A DNA stretch of 64,000 nucleotides from positions 62,001 through 126,000 of the forward strand of contig CAJNCW010000001.1 of assembly GCA_905221345.1 (NCBI GenBank), read 5' to 3'. A program made the position numbers and the translations under genes. Positions within the stretch are counted from its first letter, which is position 1. Each line of letters opens with the position of its first letter. The notes below the pieces were generated by a model that saw only the letters and a list, made by a program, of their open reading frames with translations, was not told the origin of the DNA and made no database searches. Shown in pieces: positions 29,764 to 38,738 of this stretch. The stretch is from a bacterium. Its GTDB lineage: Bacteria > Bacillota > Bacilli > Lactobacillales > Streptococcaceae.

Positions 29764-29865
29764 ACTTATGTAGTATAATAAAGCTAAGTCACAGATTACT
29801 GGATGAGGGATTAGTGAAGAGTGTTTAAAGTGAAATAGAGTCTTGCGTTCTAGAAGGAGAATTGC

Positions 29866-30741
29866 ATGAAACAAACGAAAAAAGTAGTAGCCATAGGACT
29901 GTGCTTGTCGTTATTTCTTGGATTGGCTGCTTGTCACCAAAATAATACGAGGACTGAAGCTGGAAATCAGACACAGACCAGTTCAGATAAAGTTCCTTGG
30001 ACGGCTTCATATACCAACCTAAACAATCAGGTCAGTACCGAAGAGGTCAAATCTCTCTTATCAGCTCACTTGGATCAAAACAGTGTTGAGGCATTTTTCA
30101 ATCTTGTCATAGACTATAATGCGACTGTCGGATCCACTGGTTTAAGTGGTGATTTTGCCTCCTTTACAAAAACGGAATACGATGTAGAGAAAATCAGCAA
30201 TCTCTGGAATCAAAAAAAGGGTGATTTTGTCGGGACCAACTGCCGTATCAATAGCTATGCGCTCTTAAAAAATTCAGTTACGATTCCAAAACTCGAAAAG
30301 AATGATCAGCTGCTTTTTGTGGATAACGACGCTATCGATAAGGGAAAGGTATTTGATGCGAAAAGTAAGGAAGAGTTTGATATTCTATTTTCTAGGGTGG
30401 AGACGGAAGCAACGACGGATGTAAAAATTCACGCGCAGAAGATGGAGAAATTCTTCTCCCAGTTTCAATTTAATGACAAGGCTCGAATGCTGTCTGTTGT
30501 GTTGCATGATAATTTGGATGGAGAGTTTCTTTTTGTCGGGCACGTTGGTGTTTTAGTGCCAGCTGATGATGGTTTCTTATTTGTAGAGAAACTGACTTTT
30601 GAAGAGCCCTATCAAGCTATTAAGTTTGCGAGCAAGGAAGATTGTTACAAATATCTATCGACTAAGTATGCAGATTATACAGGTGATGGACTGGCCAAGC
30701 CTTTCATTATGGATAATGAAAAGTGGGTTGAAGGTTATTAA
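29866..30741 (+). CDS. DUF4300 family lipoprotein
   Basis: 291 aa. A lipoprotein signal peptide ends at LAAC (Cys about residue 23), followed by a Thr/Asn/Gln-rich linker. The rest (VPWTASYTNL, NCRINSYALLK, FVGHVGVLVP) matches the DUF4300 family of streptococcal and clostridial lipoproteins with no known function. AGAAGGAG is upstream. A small membrane protein gene follows 20 nt later and may be cotranscribed. Confidence 0.82.
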   Translation: MKQTKKVVAIGLCLSLFLGLAACHQNNTRTEAGNQTQTSSDKVPWTASYTNLNNQVSTEEVKSLLSAHLDQNSVEAFFNLVIDYNATVGSTGLSGDFASFTKTEYDVEKISNLWNQKKGDFVGTNCRINSYALLKNSVTIPKLEKNDQLLFVDNDAIDKGKVFDAKSKEEFDILFSRVETEATTDVKIHAQKMEKFFSQFQFNDKARMLSVVLHDNLDGEFLFVGHVGVLVPADDGFLFVEKLTFEEPYQAIKFASKEDCYKYLSTKYADYTGDGLAKPFIMDNEKWVEGY

Positions 30742-30761
30742 GAAAGGCAAGGTAGAATCGG

Positions 30762-30938
30762 ATGGAAACAGTGATGGCACTTTTAGTTGTCATTCTTATC
30801 GGATTCTGGGCTGTAAACATTCTCAAGCCTCGTAAGTCAAATAAAAAAGAACGATTTTTAGGCTATATGCAACGCTATGACATAGATGGTGAGGGTTATC
30901 AGTCAGAAGTCTGGGAAGTGACAGAAGATGAGGAATAG
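30762..30938 (+). CDS. Small single-pass membrane protein
   Basis: A 58-residue ORF starting METVMALLVVILIGFWAVNI: one N-terminal transmembrane helix, then a basic KPRKSNKKE stop-transfer and a short acidic, Tyr/Gly-containing cytoplasmic tail ending EVTEDEE. AAGGTAG lies upstream of the ATG. It follows the DUF4300 gene by 20 nt on the same strand. No family recognised; codon use looks normal for the organism. Confidence 0.6.
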   Translation: METVMALLVVILIGFWAVNILKPRKSNKKERFLGYMQRYDIDGEGYQSEVWEVTEDEE

Positions 30939-31059
30939 CACTAATAAGGAAAATGCAGTAGCAGTAGATAAATTCTACTTTTTGAGACCACTTCTTTGTA
31001 GTTTCTCTAATATTGGTATATAATTTAATATAGAGTGATTTCTAGATAGGAGAGGGATA

Positions 31060-31371
31060 ATGGAATTAAAAGATTTTACTGAAAAAGAACAGGAAACGAT
31101 AAAGCAGGGACTGACAACATCTGAAATTAGCGATAAGGAAACCGCTGCTAAAATCCTTGCCCTAGTGCCTCAGGAATGGATCAAACGCATTCCCTTTTTC
31201 GTGCGAAAACACGCAACAACTCGAACAATACAGCGTATTTCTATCGAACATCCAGAGCTCTACGCAGTTGCCAAGAGAAGTGGTGAGATTCCTGAGAAGG
31301 AACGAGAAGAATTGCGCCAAATCATTACAGATATTTTTCAAGAGAAAATGAATAAGCATAAGATTAAATAA
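31060..31371 (+). CDS. Small hypothetical helical protein
   Basis: 103 aa, charged and predicted all-helical with no signal peptide. Notable segments are IPFFVRKHATTRTIQRI and a Lys/Glu-rich C-terminus. GGAGAGGG precedes the ATG and a TATAAT lies about 40 nt upstream, and a terminator follows, so it is a real single-gene unit. I do not recognise a function. Confidence 0.65.
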   Translation: MELKDFTEKEQETIKQGLTTSEISDKETAAKILALVPQEWIKRIPFFVRKHATTRTIQRISIEHPELYAVAKRSGEIPEKEREELRQIITDIFQEKMNKHKIK

Positions 31372-31378
31372 TTTTGAT

Positions 31379-31405
31379 AGGAACTAAAAAATTAGTTCTT
31401 TTTTT
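31379..31405 (+). terminator. Terminator after the 103-aa gene
   Basis: GAACTAA-AAAA-TTAGTTC followed by a long T run. Confidence 0.88.
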
Positions 31406-31491
31406 AATCGTTTTCAGTTGATTGGACTTTAACTTTTGGGTGGTAATTTAACTATTCGCGAACAAAATTTAAGAAAATCTTAAAAAAGTAC

Positions 31492-31520
31492 TTTACAAGC
31501 TCTTGTAAACATGATATAGT
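31492..31520 (+). promoter_or_regulatory. Leader-RNA promoter with embedded palindrome
   Basis: TTTACA (31492-31497), 17-nt spacer, TATAGT (31515-31520). The -35 and spacer hold the palindrome TTTACAAG-CT-CTTGTAAA (31492-31509), an operator-like position. A second inverted repeat, TTTAAGA-AAA-TCTTAAA, lies at 31468-31484. Confidence 0.75.
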
Positions 31521-31526
31521 TATAAG

Positions 31527-31853
31527 GCTTAGAAAATGAGATGATGTTTTCTAGCAAATATAAACCCGAGTAAAAAATGCCTACGGACAGGCAGGGTTGA
31601 ATGCCGAAGCGTGGTTGAAAAGCCGCATTATTGATAGGGTTAAAAGCCTACTTTTATAAGTTGATGTTAGGACGCTTGTCCTAATTCATAAATTTTAGTG
31701 TGGTGAAAGCACACGTCATCTTGTGAAACGATCAATAAAGTACGTAATATTTGCTACTAGAGAGTTAGGAAACATCGGGAACAGACATACTCAACAGAAA
31801 CCAAAATAAAAACGTCAGAAGATTGCAGAGCAGGTGAAAACCTGCTCTTTTTT
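31527..31853 (+). ncRNA. Highly structured leader RNA of the polyamine operon
   Basis: About 327 nt from the predicted start to the end of an intrinsic terminator. Clear helices are TAGAAAA/TTTTCTA near the 5' end; AACCC/GGGTT stacked on TGCCT/AGGCA (31563-31598); GGTT-GAAA-AGCC (31612-31624); TAGG/CCTA near 31635-31650; TTAGGAC-GCTT-GTCCTAA (31667-31684); and GTGTG/CACAC (31698-31714). No protein-coding ORF is present. It does not match RNase P, tmRNA, T-box or lysine-riboswitch patterns I know. The terminator between it and speA suggests attenuation control or an independent small RNA. Confidence 0.65.
31827..31853 (+). terminator. Terminator inside the polyamine leader
   Basis: AGAGCAGG-TGAAAA-CCTGCTCT followed by a T run, about 70 nt before the speA start codon. 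Confidence 0.92.
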
Positions 31854-31925
31854 CATAAGTCAAGCTTTGGTCGCCTTCATTTTCATTTTTTAGGCGCTAA
31901 AAATATGGTAAAGGAGTATGTCTTG

Positions 31926-33383
31926 ATGAAGTTAGATCAGAACCAGGCCCCTATTTATGAAGGTCTGATTAAGTTACGAAAGAAAAGGATTGTTCCCTTT
32001 GATGTACCAGGTCATAAACGCGGACGGGGAAATCCAGAACTTGTTGAATTGTTGGGAGAAAAATGTGTTGGCATTGATGTCAATTCTATGAAACCCTTGG
32101 ATAATCTAGGCCATCCCATTTCGATTATTCGAGATGCAGAGGAGCTGGCTGCGGATGCTTTTGGAGCAGCGTATGCCTTTCTCATGATTGGTGGAACAAC
32201 ATCATCTGTTCAAACTATGATTCTTTCCACCTGCAAGGCTGGAGATAAGATTATTCTGCCGCGAAATGTTCACAAATCTGCTATCAATGCGCTGGTTCTA
32301 TGTGGTGCCATTCCCATCTATATCGAGATGAGTGTAAATCCTAAAATTGGTATCGCTTTAGGTCTTGAAAATGACCGTGTTGCACAGGCTATCAAGGAAC
32401 ATCCGGATGCTAAAGCTATCCTAATCAACAATCCTACCTACTATGGGATTTGTTCAGATCTCAAGGGTTTAACGGAAATGGCTCATGAAGCGGACATGCT
32501 GGTTTTAGTAGATGAAGCTCATGGAGCGCATTTGCATTTTACAGACAAATTGCCACTATCTGCTATGGACGCTGGCGCTGATATGGCGGCGGTCTCTATG
32601 CATAAGTCTGGTGGGAGTTTGACCCAGAGCTCCATCCTGCTTATCGGGGAGCGTATGAATCCTGAATATGTTCGACAGATCATTAATCTGGCCCAGTCTA
32701 CATCTGCCTCTTACTTGTTGATGGCAAGTCTTGATATTTCACGTCGTAATCTAGCTCTTCGTGGTAAAGAGTCTTTTGAGAAGGTTATTGAACTATCCGA
32801 GTATGCTCGTCGTGAAATCAATGCTATCGGTGGTTACTATGCCTACTCAAAAGAGTTAATAGACGGTGTGTCGGTCTGTGATTTTGACGTGACCAAGCTG
32901 TCAGTTTACACTCAGGGGATTGGTCTGACAGGTATCGAGGTTTATGACCTCTTGCGAGATGAATATGATATTCAGATCGAGTTTGGCGATATTGGCAATA
33001 TCTTGGCCTATATTTCCATCGGAGACCGCATCCAAGACATAGAGCGTCTGGTCGGTGCTTTGGCTGATATCAAGAGACTCTACTCAAGAGATGGAAAGGA
33101 CTTGATTGCTGGAGAATATATCCAGCCAGAGTTGGTGCTGTCTCCTCAGGAAGCCTTCTATTCAGAGAGAAGAAGTTTAACCTTGGATAAATCTGTTGGA
33201 CAGGTCTGTGGGGAATTTGTCATGTGTTATCCTCCAGGGATTCCAATCCTATCACCAGGTGAACGTATTACACGAGAAATTGTGGATTATATCCTATTTG
33301 CCAAAGAACGTGGTTGCTCCCTCCAAGGGACGGAAGATCCAGAAGTCAATCACATCAACGTTATTGATAGAAAGGAGAACTAG
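31926..33383 (+). CDS. speA: Orn/Lys/Arg decarboxylase family, probable arginine decarboxylase
   Basis: A PLP-dependent aspartate-aminotransferase-fold decarboxylase, cytoplasmic. Start 31926 (MKLDQNQAP) follows AAAGGAG by 9 nt; the in-frame ATG at 31905 is upstream of that site. 485 aa. The PLP Lys is in SMHKSGGSLTQSS (about residue 227); VDEAHGAH holds the Asp contacting the pyridine nitrogen. Such proteins are often annotated lysine decarboxylase (cad), but aguA and aguB in the same operon argue for arginine to agmatine. It is the first gene of six. Confidence 0.88.
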   Translation: MKLDQNQAPIYEGLIKLRKKRIVPFDVPGHKRGRGNPELVELLGEKCVGIDVNSMKPLDNLGHPISIIRDAEELAADAFGAAYAFLMIGGTTSSVQTMILSTCKAGDKIILPRNVHKSAINALVLCGAIPIYIEMSVNPKIGIALGLENDRVAQAIKEHPDAKAILINNPTYYGICSDLKGLTEMAHEADMLVLVDEAHGAHLHFTDKLPLSAMDAGADMAAVSMHKSGGSLTQSSILLIGERMNPEYVRQIINLAQSTSASYLLMASLDISRRNLALRGKESFEKVIELSEYARREINAIGGYYAYSKELIDGVSVCDFDVTKLSVYTQGIGLTGIEVYDLLRDEYDIQIEFGDIGNILAYISIGDRIQDIERLVGALADIKRLYSRDGKDLIAGEYIQPELVLSPQEAFYSERRSLTLDKSVGQVCGEFVMCYPPGIPILSPGERITREIVDYILFAKERGCSLQGTEDPEVNHINVIDRKEN

Positions 33384-34244
33384 ATGGATTTGTGGTTTTC
33401 TGAAGTTCATACTCCAGATGTGAAATTATCTTTGAGAACAGCTAAGCAACTCTACACTGGAAAAAGTGAATGGCAGGATATAGAAGTATTAGATACTCCC
33501 GCTTTTGGGAAAATATTAATCTTAAATGGCCATGTCTTGTTTTCAGATGCAGATGATTTTGTCTACAATGAAATGACCGTCCACGTACCGATGGCTGTCC
33601 ATCCCAATCCAAAGAAAGTCTTGGTTATAGGGGGTGGCGACGGCGGAGTTGCCCAAGTATTAACACTCTATCCTGAACTGGAGCAAATCGATATCGTGGA
33701 ACCAGATGAAATGCTTGTTGAGGTTTGTCGTGAGTATTTCCCAGACTTTGCTGCAGGGCTAGATGACCCTCGTGTTACGATTTATTATCAAAATGGACTG
33801 AGATTTTTGAGAAACTGTGAGGATGATTACGATATCATTATCAACGATGCGACGGATCCATTTGGACATACGGAAGGGCTCTTTACCAAGGAATTTTATG
33901 GAAACAGTTATAGAGCTCTCAAAGAAGACGGTATCATGATTTATCAACATGGTAGTCCTTTCTTTGACGAAGATGAGTCAGCTTGCCGAAGCATGCACCG
34001 TAAGGTCAATCAAGCCTTTCCAATCAGTCGGGTTTATCAGGCGCACATCCCAACCAGTCCAGCTGGCTATTGGCTATTTGGATTTGCATCGAAAAAATAC
34101 CACCCTGTTAAAGATTTTGATAAGGAAGGCTGGAAAAAACGCCAGCTTTTCACAGAATACTACACTGCAAACTTACATGTGGGAGCCTTTATGTTGCCTA
34201 AGTATGTAGAAGACATTTTAGAAGAAGAGGAAGGGAAAAAATGA
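33384..34244 (+). CDS. speE: Spermidine synthase (polyamine aminopropyltransferase)
   Basis: Transfers an aminopropyl group from decarboxylated S-adenosylmethionine to putrescine. 286 aa. The nucleotide-binding GGGDGGVAQVL motif and the DATDPFGHTEGLFTKEFY active-site loop are clear. The start immediately follows the speA stop with AAAGGAG upstream. No S-adenosylmethionine decarboxylase gene is in the window, so its aminopropyl donor must come from elsewhere, or the carboxyspermidine route next to it is used instead. Confidence 0.93.
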   Translation: MDLWFSEVHTPDVKLSLRTAKQLYTGKSEWQDIEVLDTPAFGKILILNGHVLFSDADDFVYNEMTVHVPMAVHPNPKKVLVIGGGDGGVAQVLTLYPELEQIDIVEPDEMLVEVCREYFPDFAAGLDDPRVTIYYQNGLRFLRNCEDDYDIIINDATDPFGHTEGLFTKEFYGNSYRALKEDGIMIYQHGSPFFDEDESACRSMHRKVNQAFPISRVYQAHIPTSPAGYWLFGFASKKYHPVKDFDKEGWKKRQLFTEYYTANLHVGAFMLPKYVEDILEEEEGKK

Positions 34245-35500
34245 GTCGTCTATTAGTTATCGGATGTGGGGGCGTTGCCCAGGTTGCTATTTCAAAGATT
34301 TGCCAAGATAGCGAAACATTTACAGAGATTATGATTGCTAGTCGTACAAAGTCAAAATGTGATGATTTGAAGGCTAAATTAGAAGGCAAAACAAGTACAA
34401 AGATTGAAACAGCTGCTCTTGATGCTGATAAGGTAGAAGAAGTGATTGCTTTGATTGAAAGCTACAAACCAGAAGCCGTTTTGAACGTAGCACTCCCATA
34501 TCAAGACTTGACCATTATGGATGCTTGTTTGGCGACAGGTGTCCACTATATCGATACTGCCAACTATGAGGCTGAGGACACAGAAGATCCAGAATGGCGT
34601 GACATTTATGAAAAACGTTGCAAGGAACTTGGTTTTACAGCTTACTTTGACTACTCATGGCAATGGGCTTATCAGGAGAAATTCAAAGAAGCTGGCTTGA
34701 CAGCTCTTCTTGGTTCTGGTTTTGACCCAGGTGTGACCAGTGTCTTTTCAGCTTATGCTCTCAAACACTATTTTGATGAAATCCACTATATCGACATTTT
34801 AGACTGTAATGGTGGTGACCACGGTTATCCGTTTGCGACTAACTTCAACCCAGAAATCAACCTCCGTGAGGTTTCTGCGCCAGGTTCTTACTGGGAAGAT
34901 GGAAAATGGGTCGAAGTCGAAGCTATGTCTATCAAGCGTGAGTATGATTTCCCTCAAGTTGGGCAAAAAGATATGTATCTCCTTCACCATGAAGAAATTG
35001 AATCATTGGCTAAGAATATTCCTGGAGTCAAACGGATTCGTTTCTTTATGACTTTTGGTCAATCTTATCTAACCCACATGAAATGCTTGGAAAACGTTGG
35101 TCTCCTTCGTACGGATGCTATTAACTTTAATGGACAAGACATTGTACCGATTCAATTCTTAAAAGCCTTGCTTCCAGATCCTGCTAGCCTTGGACCACGT
35201 ACTGTTGGTAAGACCAATATCGGCTGTATCTTTACAGGTGTCAAAGATGGCGTTGAAAAGACTATCTATATCTACAATGTTTGTGACCATCAGGAATGTT
35301 ACGCAGAAGTTGGTTCACAAGCCATTTCTTACACGACTGGTGTTCCAGCCATGATTGGGACTAAATTAGTGATGAATGGAACTTGGAAACAACCCGGAGT
35401 CTATAACCTTGAAGAATTGGATCCAGATCCATTCATGGAAGCTTTGAATGAGTACGGCTTGCCATGGGTTGTGGTTGAAAATCCACAAATGGTGGACTGA
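34241..35500 (+). CDS. Saccharopine dehydrogenase-like, carboxy(nor)spermidine dehydrogenase
   Basis: Reductively joins aspartate semialdehyde to a diamine to give carboxy(nor)spermidine. 419 aa. N-terminal Rossmann motif VIGCGGVAQVA, then NVALPYQDLTIMDACLATGVHYIDTANYE and a GFDPGVTSVFSAYAL segment typical of the LYS9/saccharopine-dehydrogenase family. Adjacent nspC fixes its role over lysine metabolism. It overlaps speE by 4 nt and nspC by one base, so translation is coupled. Confidence 0.9.
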   Translation: MSRLLVIGCGGVAQVAISKICQDSETFTEIMIASRTKSKCDDLKAKLEGKTSTKIETAALDADKVEEVIALIESYKPEAVLNVALPYQDLTIMDACLATGVHYIDTANYEAEDTEDPEWRDIYEKRCKELGFTAYFDYSWQWAYQEKFKEAGLTALLGSGFDPGVTSVFSAYALKHYFDEIHYIDILDCNGGDHGYPFATNFNPEINLREVSAPGSYWEDGKWVEVEAMSIKREYDFPQVGQKDMYLLHHEEIESLAKNIPGVKRIRFFMTFGQSYLTHMKCLENVGLLRTDAINFNGQDIVPIQFLKALLPDPASLGPRTVGKTNIGCIFTGVKDGVEKTIYIYNVCDHQECYAEVGSQAISYTTGVPAMIGTKLVMNGTWKQPGVYNLEELDPDPFMEALNEYGLPWVVVENPQMVD

Positions 35501-36627
35501 TGAAGTTAGAACAAGTACCAACACCAGCCTATGTCATTGACTTAGCCAAACTAGAAGACAATTGTAGGATTCTTCAACAAGTACAGGAAGAAGCGGGCTG
35601 CAAGGTTTTACTGGCCCAGAAGGCTTATTCCCTCTATAAAACCTATCCCTTGATTAGTCAGTATCTGTCAGGTACGACGGCTAGTGGACTCTATGAAGCG
35701 AAGCTTGCTAGAGAAGAATTCCCGGGGGAAGTCCATGTCTTTGCGCCTGCTTTCAAGGAATCAGATATGGAAGAGCTACTGCAAATATCTGACCATATCG
35801 TTTTTAATTCCGAGAGACAATTGCGTAAACATGGTGCTCGTTGTCGAGCGGCTGGTATCAGTGTCGGTTTGCGTATCAATCCTCAATGTTCAACCCAAGG
35901 AGATCACGCGCTCTACGATCCTTGTGCACCTGGCTCCCGTTTTGGAGTTAGCCTAGACAAGATGCCGATTGATTTGCTGGACTTGGTGGATGGGCTTCAT
36001 TTTCATACCCTTTGCGAGCAGGGGGCGGATGATTTAGAGACAACCTTGAAAGCAGTAGAAGAGCAGTTTGGACCTTATTTACATGAGGTTAAATGGCTCA
36101 ATATGGGTGGTGGCCACCACATCACAAGAGAAGACTACGATGTGGACTTGCTCATTTCTGAAATCAAGCGTATCCGAGAAACTTACAATCTTGAAGTCTA
36201 TATCGAGCCAGGTGAAGCTATTGCGCTCAATGCGGGTTATCTGGCAACTGAGGTATTGGATATTGTAGAAAACGGTATGGAGATCTTGGTTTTAGATGCC
36301 TCTGCGACCTGCCATATGCCTGATGTACTTGAGATGCCCTATCGCCCACCTTTGAGAAATGGATTTGAGGCGCAGGAAAAAGCCCATACCTATAGACTTT
36401 CTTCCAATACCTGTCTGACGGGTGATATGATTGGTGATTATAGCTTTGAAAATCCAGTTGAGATTGGAGACAGACTTTACTTTGAAGACATGGCTATTTA
36501 CTCCTTTGTCAAAAATAATACTTTTAACGGTATTGGCTTGCCAAGTCTCTATCTTATGGACGAGCAGGGAGCCTGCAGTTTAGTCAAAGCCTTCGGTTAT
36601 CAAGACTTTAAAGGGAGATTATCATGA
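35500..36627 (+). CDS. nspC: Carboxynorspermidine decarboxylase
   Basis: PLP-dependent alanine-racemase-fold decarboxylase that releases CO2 from carboxynorspermidine or carboxyspermidine. 375 aa. The PLP Lys is in [10 protein letters not shown] (about residue 41); [10 protein letters not shown] and EPGEAIAL are the phosphate-binding and substrate regions; [17 protein letters not shown] is characteristic of NspC. It starts on the last base of the previous stop codon and overlaps aguA by 4 nt. Confidence 0.94.
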   Translation: MKLEQVPTPAYVIDLAKLEDNCRILQQVQEEAGCKVLLAQKAYSLYKTYPLISQYLSGTTASGLYEAKLAREEFPGEVHVFAPAFKESDMEELLQISDHIVFNSERQLRKHGARCRAAGISVGLRINPQCSTQGDHALYDPCAPGSRFGVSLDKMPIDLLDLVDGLHFHTLCEQGADDLETTLKAVEEQFGPYLHEVKWLNMGGGHHITREDYDVDLLISEIKRIRETYNLEVYIEPGEAIALNAGYLATEVLDIVENGMEILVLDASATCHMPDVLEMPYRPPLRNGFEAQEKAHTYRLSSNTCLTGDMIGDYSFENPVEIGDRLYFEDMAIYSFVKNNTFNGIGLPSLYLMDEQGACSLVKAFGYQDFKGRLS

Positions 36628-37709
36628 TGGACAGTCCAAAAAAATTAGGCTATCGTATGCCAGCAGAGTACGAAGCTCATCATGGAACCCTCATGATATG
36701 GCCGACTCGACCAGGTTCATGGCCCTTTCAAGGAAAAGCTGCCAAAAGAGCATTTAGCCAAATTATAAAGACCATAGCAGAAGGGGAAAGAGTTTATCTT
36801 TTGGTGGAGCAGGACCATCTATCTGAAGCCCAATCCTATCTTGGAGAAAAGGTTGTTTATCTAGATATTCCTACTAATGATGCCTGGGCGCGTGATACGG
36901 GGCCGACCATTCTCATCAATGATAAAAAAGAAAAGTTGGCAGTAGATTGGTCTTTTAATGCCTGGGGTGGTGCTGTCGATGGTCTTTATCAAGATTATGA
37001 AGAGGATGACCAAGTAGCCAGTCGTTTTGCTGATTTCTTGGAAATACCTATTTACGATGCCAAACCTTTTGTACTGGAAGGCGGAGCAATCCATAGCGAT
37101 GGTCAAGGAACCATTCTTGTGACTGAAAGTTGTCTTCTAAGTCCTGGACGCAATCCCCACCTGTCCAAAGAGCAAATTGAAAACACCTTATTAGAGAGTC
37201 TTGGTGCCGAAAAAGTTATTTGGCTTCCTTACGGTATTTATCAGGACGAAACCAATGAACATGTTGACAATGTTGCTGCCTTTGTTGGTCCTGCGGAACT
37301 TGTCTTAGCTTGGACAGATGATCAAAACGATCCCCAGTATGCTATGTCTGTAGCTGATTTAGCTCTTTTAGAGAAGGAAACAGATGCAAAAGGGCGTCCC
37401 TTCACTATTCATAAATTGCCAATCCCAGCGCTTCATCAAGTTGTAACCGAAGAGGATTTGCCAGGCTACATCTATGAAGAAGGGGAAGAAGAGCGTTATG
37501 CAGGTGAACGTCTTGCAGCTTCCTATGTCAATTTCTATATTGCCAACAAGGCTGTCTTAGTGCCACAATTTCAGGACGTAAACGATCAAGTGGCCTTAGA
37601 TATCCTCAGTAAGTGTTTTCCAGACCGTAAAGTTGTCGGAATACCAGCTAGAGATATTCTTTTAGGTGGTGGTAATATCCACTGTATCACCCAACAAATT
37701 CCTGAATAG
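36624..37709 (+). CDS. aguA: Agmatine deiminase
   Basis: Converts agmatine to N-carbamoylputrescine and ammonia. 361 aa of the peptidyl-arginine-deiminase-like fold. [11 protein letters not shown] and [12 protein letters not shown] carry guanidinium-binding and catalytic acidic residues, HVDNVAAFV the His, and [13 protein letters not shown] the catalytic Cys (about residue 354). ATGs at 36624 and 36627 are both possible. It overlaps nspC by ATGA, in the middle of the polyamine operon. Confidence 0.96.
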   Translation: MMDSPKKLGYRMPAEYEAHHGTLMIWPTRPGSWPFQGKAAKRAFSQIIKTIAEGERVYLLVEQDHLSEAQSYLGEKVVYLDIPTNDAWARDTGPTILINDKKEKLAVDWSFNAWGGAVDGLYQDYEEDDQVASRFADFLEIPIYDAKPFVLEGGAIHSDGQGTILVTESCLLSPGRNPHLSKEQIENTLLESLGAEKVIWLPYGIYQDETNEHVDNVAAFVGPAELVLAWTDDQNDPQYAMSVADLALLEKETDAKGRPFTIHKLPIPALHQVVTEEDLPGYIYEEGEEERYAGERLAASYVNFYIANKAVLVPQFQDVNDQVALDILSKCFPDRKVVGIPARDILLGGGNIHCITQQIPE

Positions 37710-37718
37710 GAGAAAAAG

Positions 37719-38594
37719 ATGAGAAATGTAAGAGTTGCAGCAATCCAGATGCAATGTACCAAGGATGTGGCAACAAATATCCAAACAGCGGAGCGTTTAG
37801 TACGTCAAGCTGCAGACAAAGGCGCACAAATCATTCTCTTACCAGAGTTATTTGAACGTCCTTATTTCTGTCAGGAACGTCAGTATGATTACTATCGGTA
37901 TGCCCAGTCAGTGACAGAAAATACAGCCATTCAACATTTCACAGTGATTGCAAAGGAACTAAAGGTCGTTTTACCGATAAGTTTCTACGAAAAAGATGGC
38001 AATGTCTTGTATAACTCAATCGCCGTCATTGATGCTGATGGAGAAGTGCTGGGCGTTTATCGGAAGACCCACATACCAGATGATCATTATTATCAAGAAA
38101 AATTTTACTTTACGCCTGGTAACACTGGTTTCAATGTCTGGGATACTCGCTATGCTAAGATTGGGATTGGCATCTGTTGGGATCAATGGTTTCCTGAAAC
38201 AGCGCGCTGTCTTGCGTTGAATGGGGCAGAATTGCTCTTTTATCCAACAGCCATTGGTTCGGAGCCAATTTTGGATACAGATAGTTGTGGTCACTGGCAA
38301 CGTACCATGCAAGGGCACGCAGCAGCCAATATTGTCCCAGTCATTGCAGCCAATCGTTACGGTTTGGAAGAAGTCACTCCTAGTGAGGAAAATGGTGGAC
38401 AAAGTTCCAGTCTTGACTTCTACGGTTCCTCCTTTATGACGGATGAAACAGGAGCTATTCTAGAGAGAGCTGAAAGACAAGGAGAAGCAATTCTGTTAGC
38501 GACCTATGACCTTGATAAGGGAGCAAGCGAACGCCTCAACTGGGGTCTATTTCGTGATAGAAGACCAGAAATGTACCAACGAATTACGGACTAG
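37719..38594 (+). CDS. aguB: N-carbamoylputrescine amidohydrolase
   Basis: Nitrilase-superfamily enzyme that hydrolyses N-carbamoylputrescine to putrescine, CO2 and ammonia, completing the arginine to putrescine route. 291 aa. The Glu-Lys-Cys triad is in LLPELFERPYF, YRKTHIPD and GIGICWDQWFPE (Cys about residue 153). AGGAG precedes the start, 9 nt after aguA. Last gene of the operon; a terminator follows. Confidence 0.96.
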   Translation: MRNVRVAAIQMQCTKDVATNIQTAERLVRQAADKGAQIILLPELFERPYFCQERQYDYYRYAQSVTENTAIQHFTVIAKELKVVLPISFYEKDGNVLYNSIAVIDADGEVLGVYRKTHIPDDHYYQEKFYFTPGNTGFNVWDTRYAKIGIGICWDQWFPETARCLALNGAELLFYPTAIGSEPILDTDSCGHWQRTMQGHAAANIVPVIAANRYGLEEVTPSEENGGQSSSLDFYGSSFMTDETGAILERAERQGEAILLATYDLDKGASERLNWGLFRDRRPEMYQRITD

Positions 38595-38628
38595 AAGGTA
38601 ACTTTCAGAATAAACTTTTGATATTCAC

Positions 38629-38661
38629 GCCTGTCTTACAAAAATGTAAGATAGGCTTTTT
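38629..38661 (+). terminator. Terminator of the polyamine operon
   Basis: GCCTGTCTTACA-AAAA-TGTAAGATAGGC followed by T residues. Confidence 0.9.
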
Positions 38662-38699
38662 AAATGTAAGATGGGTGTACGATTATACGTGGAAATGTA

Positions 38700-38708
38700 T
38701 GCTATACT
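38700..38708 (+). promoter_or_regulatory. Extended -10 promoter of the TraX-like gene
   Basis: TGCTATACT about 30 nt before the start codon. Confidence 0.6.
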
Positions 38709-38738
38709 CTATGTAGATCAAAAAGAGAGAGGTTTATT

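Noticed and set aside
31468..31484. CiaR box
   Set aside because: CiaR sites are direct repeats of TTTAAG with 5-nt spacing; here the TTTAAG motifs are inverted.
31568..31598. Tiny ATG-started frames inside the leader (for example MPTDRQG and MPKRG)
   Set aside because: They lie within strong hairpins, lack ribosome sites and are only 5-8 codons; chance is enough to explain them.
31527..31853. Leader RNA as RNase P RNA, tmRNA, T-box or lysine riboswitch
   Set aside because: None of the signatures I know for these (RNase P core, tmRNA tRNA-like ends, T-box GGGTGG anti-terminator bulge, lysine aptamer core) can be found in it.
38016..38402. 128-codon open frame on - inside aguB
   Set aside because: Shadow of aguB, which has a complete catalytic triad.
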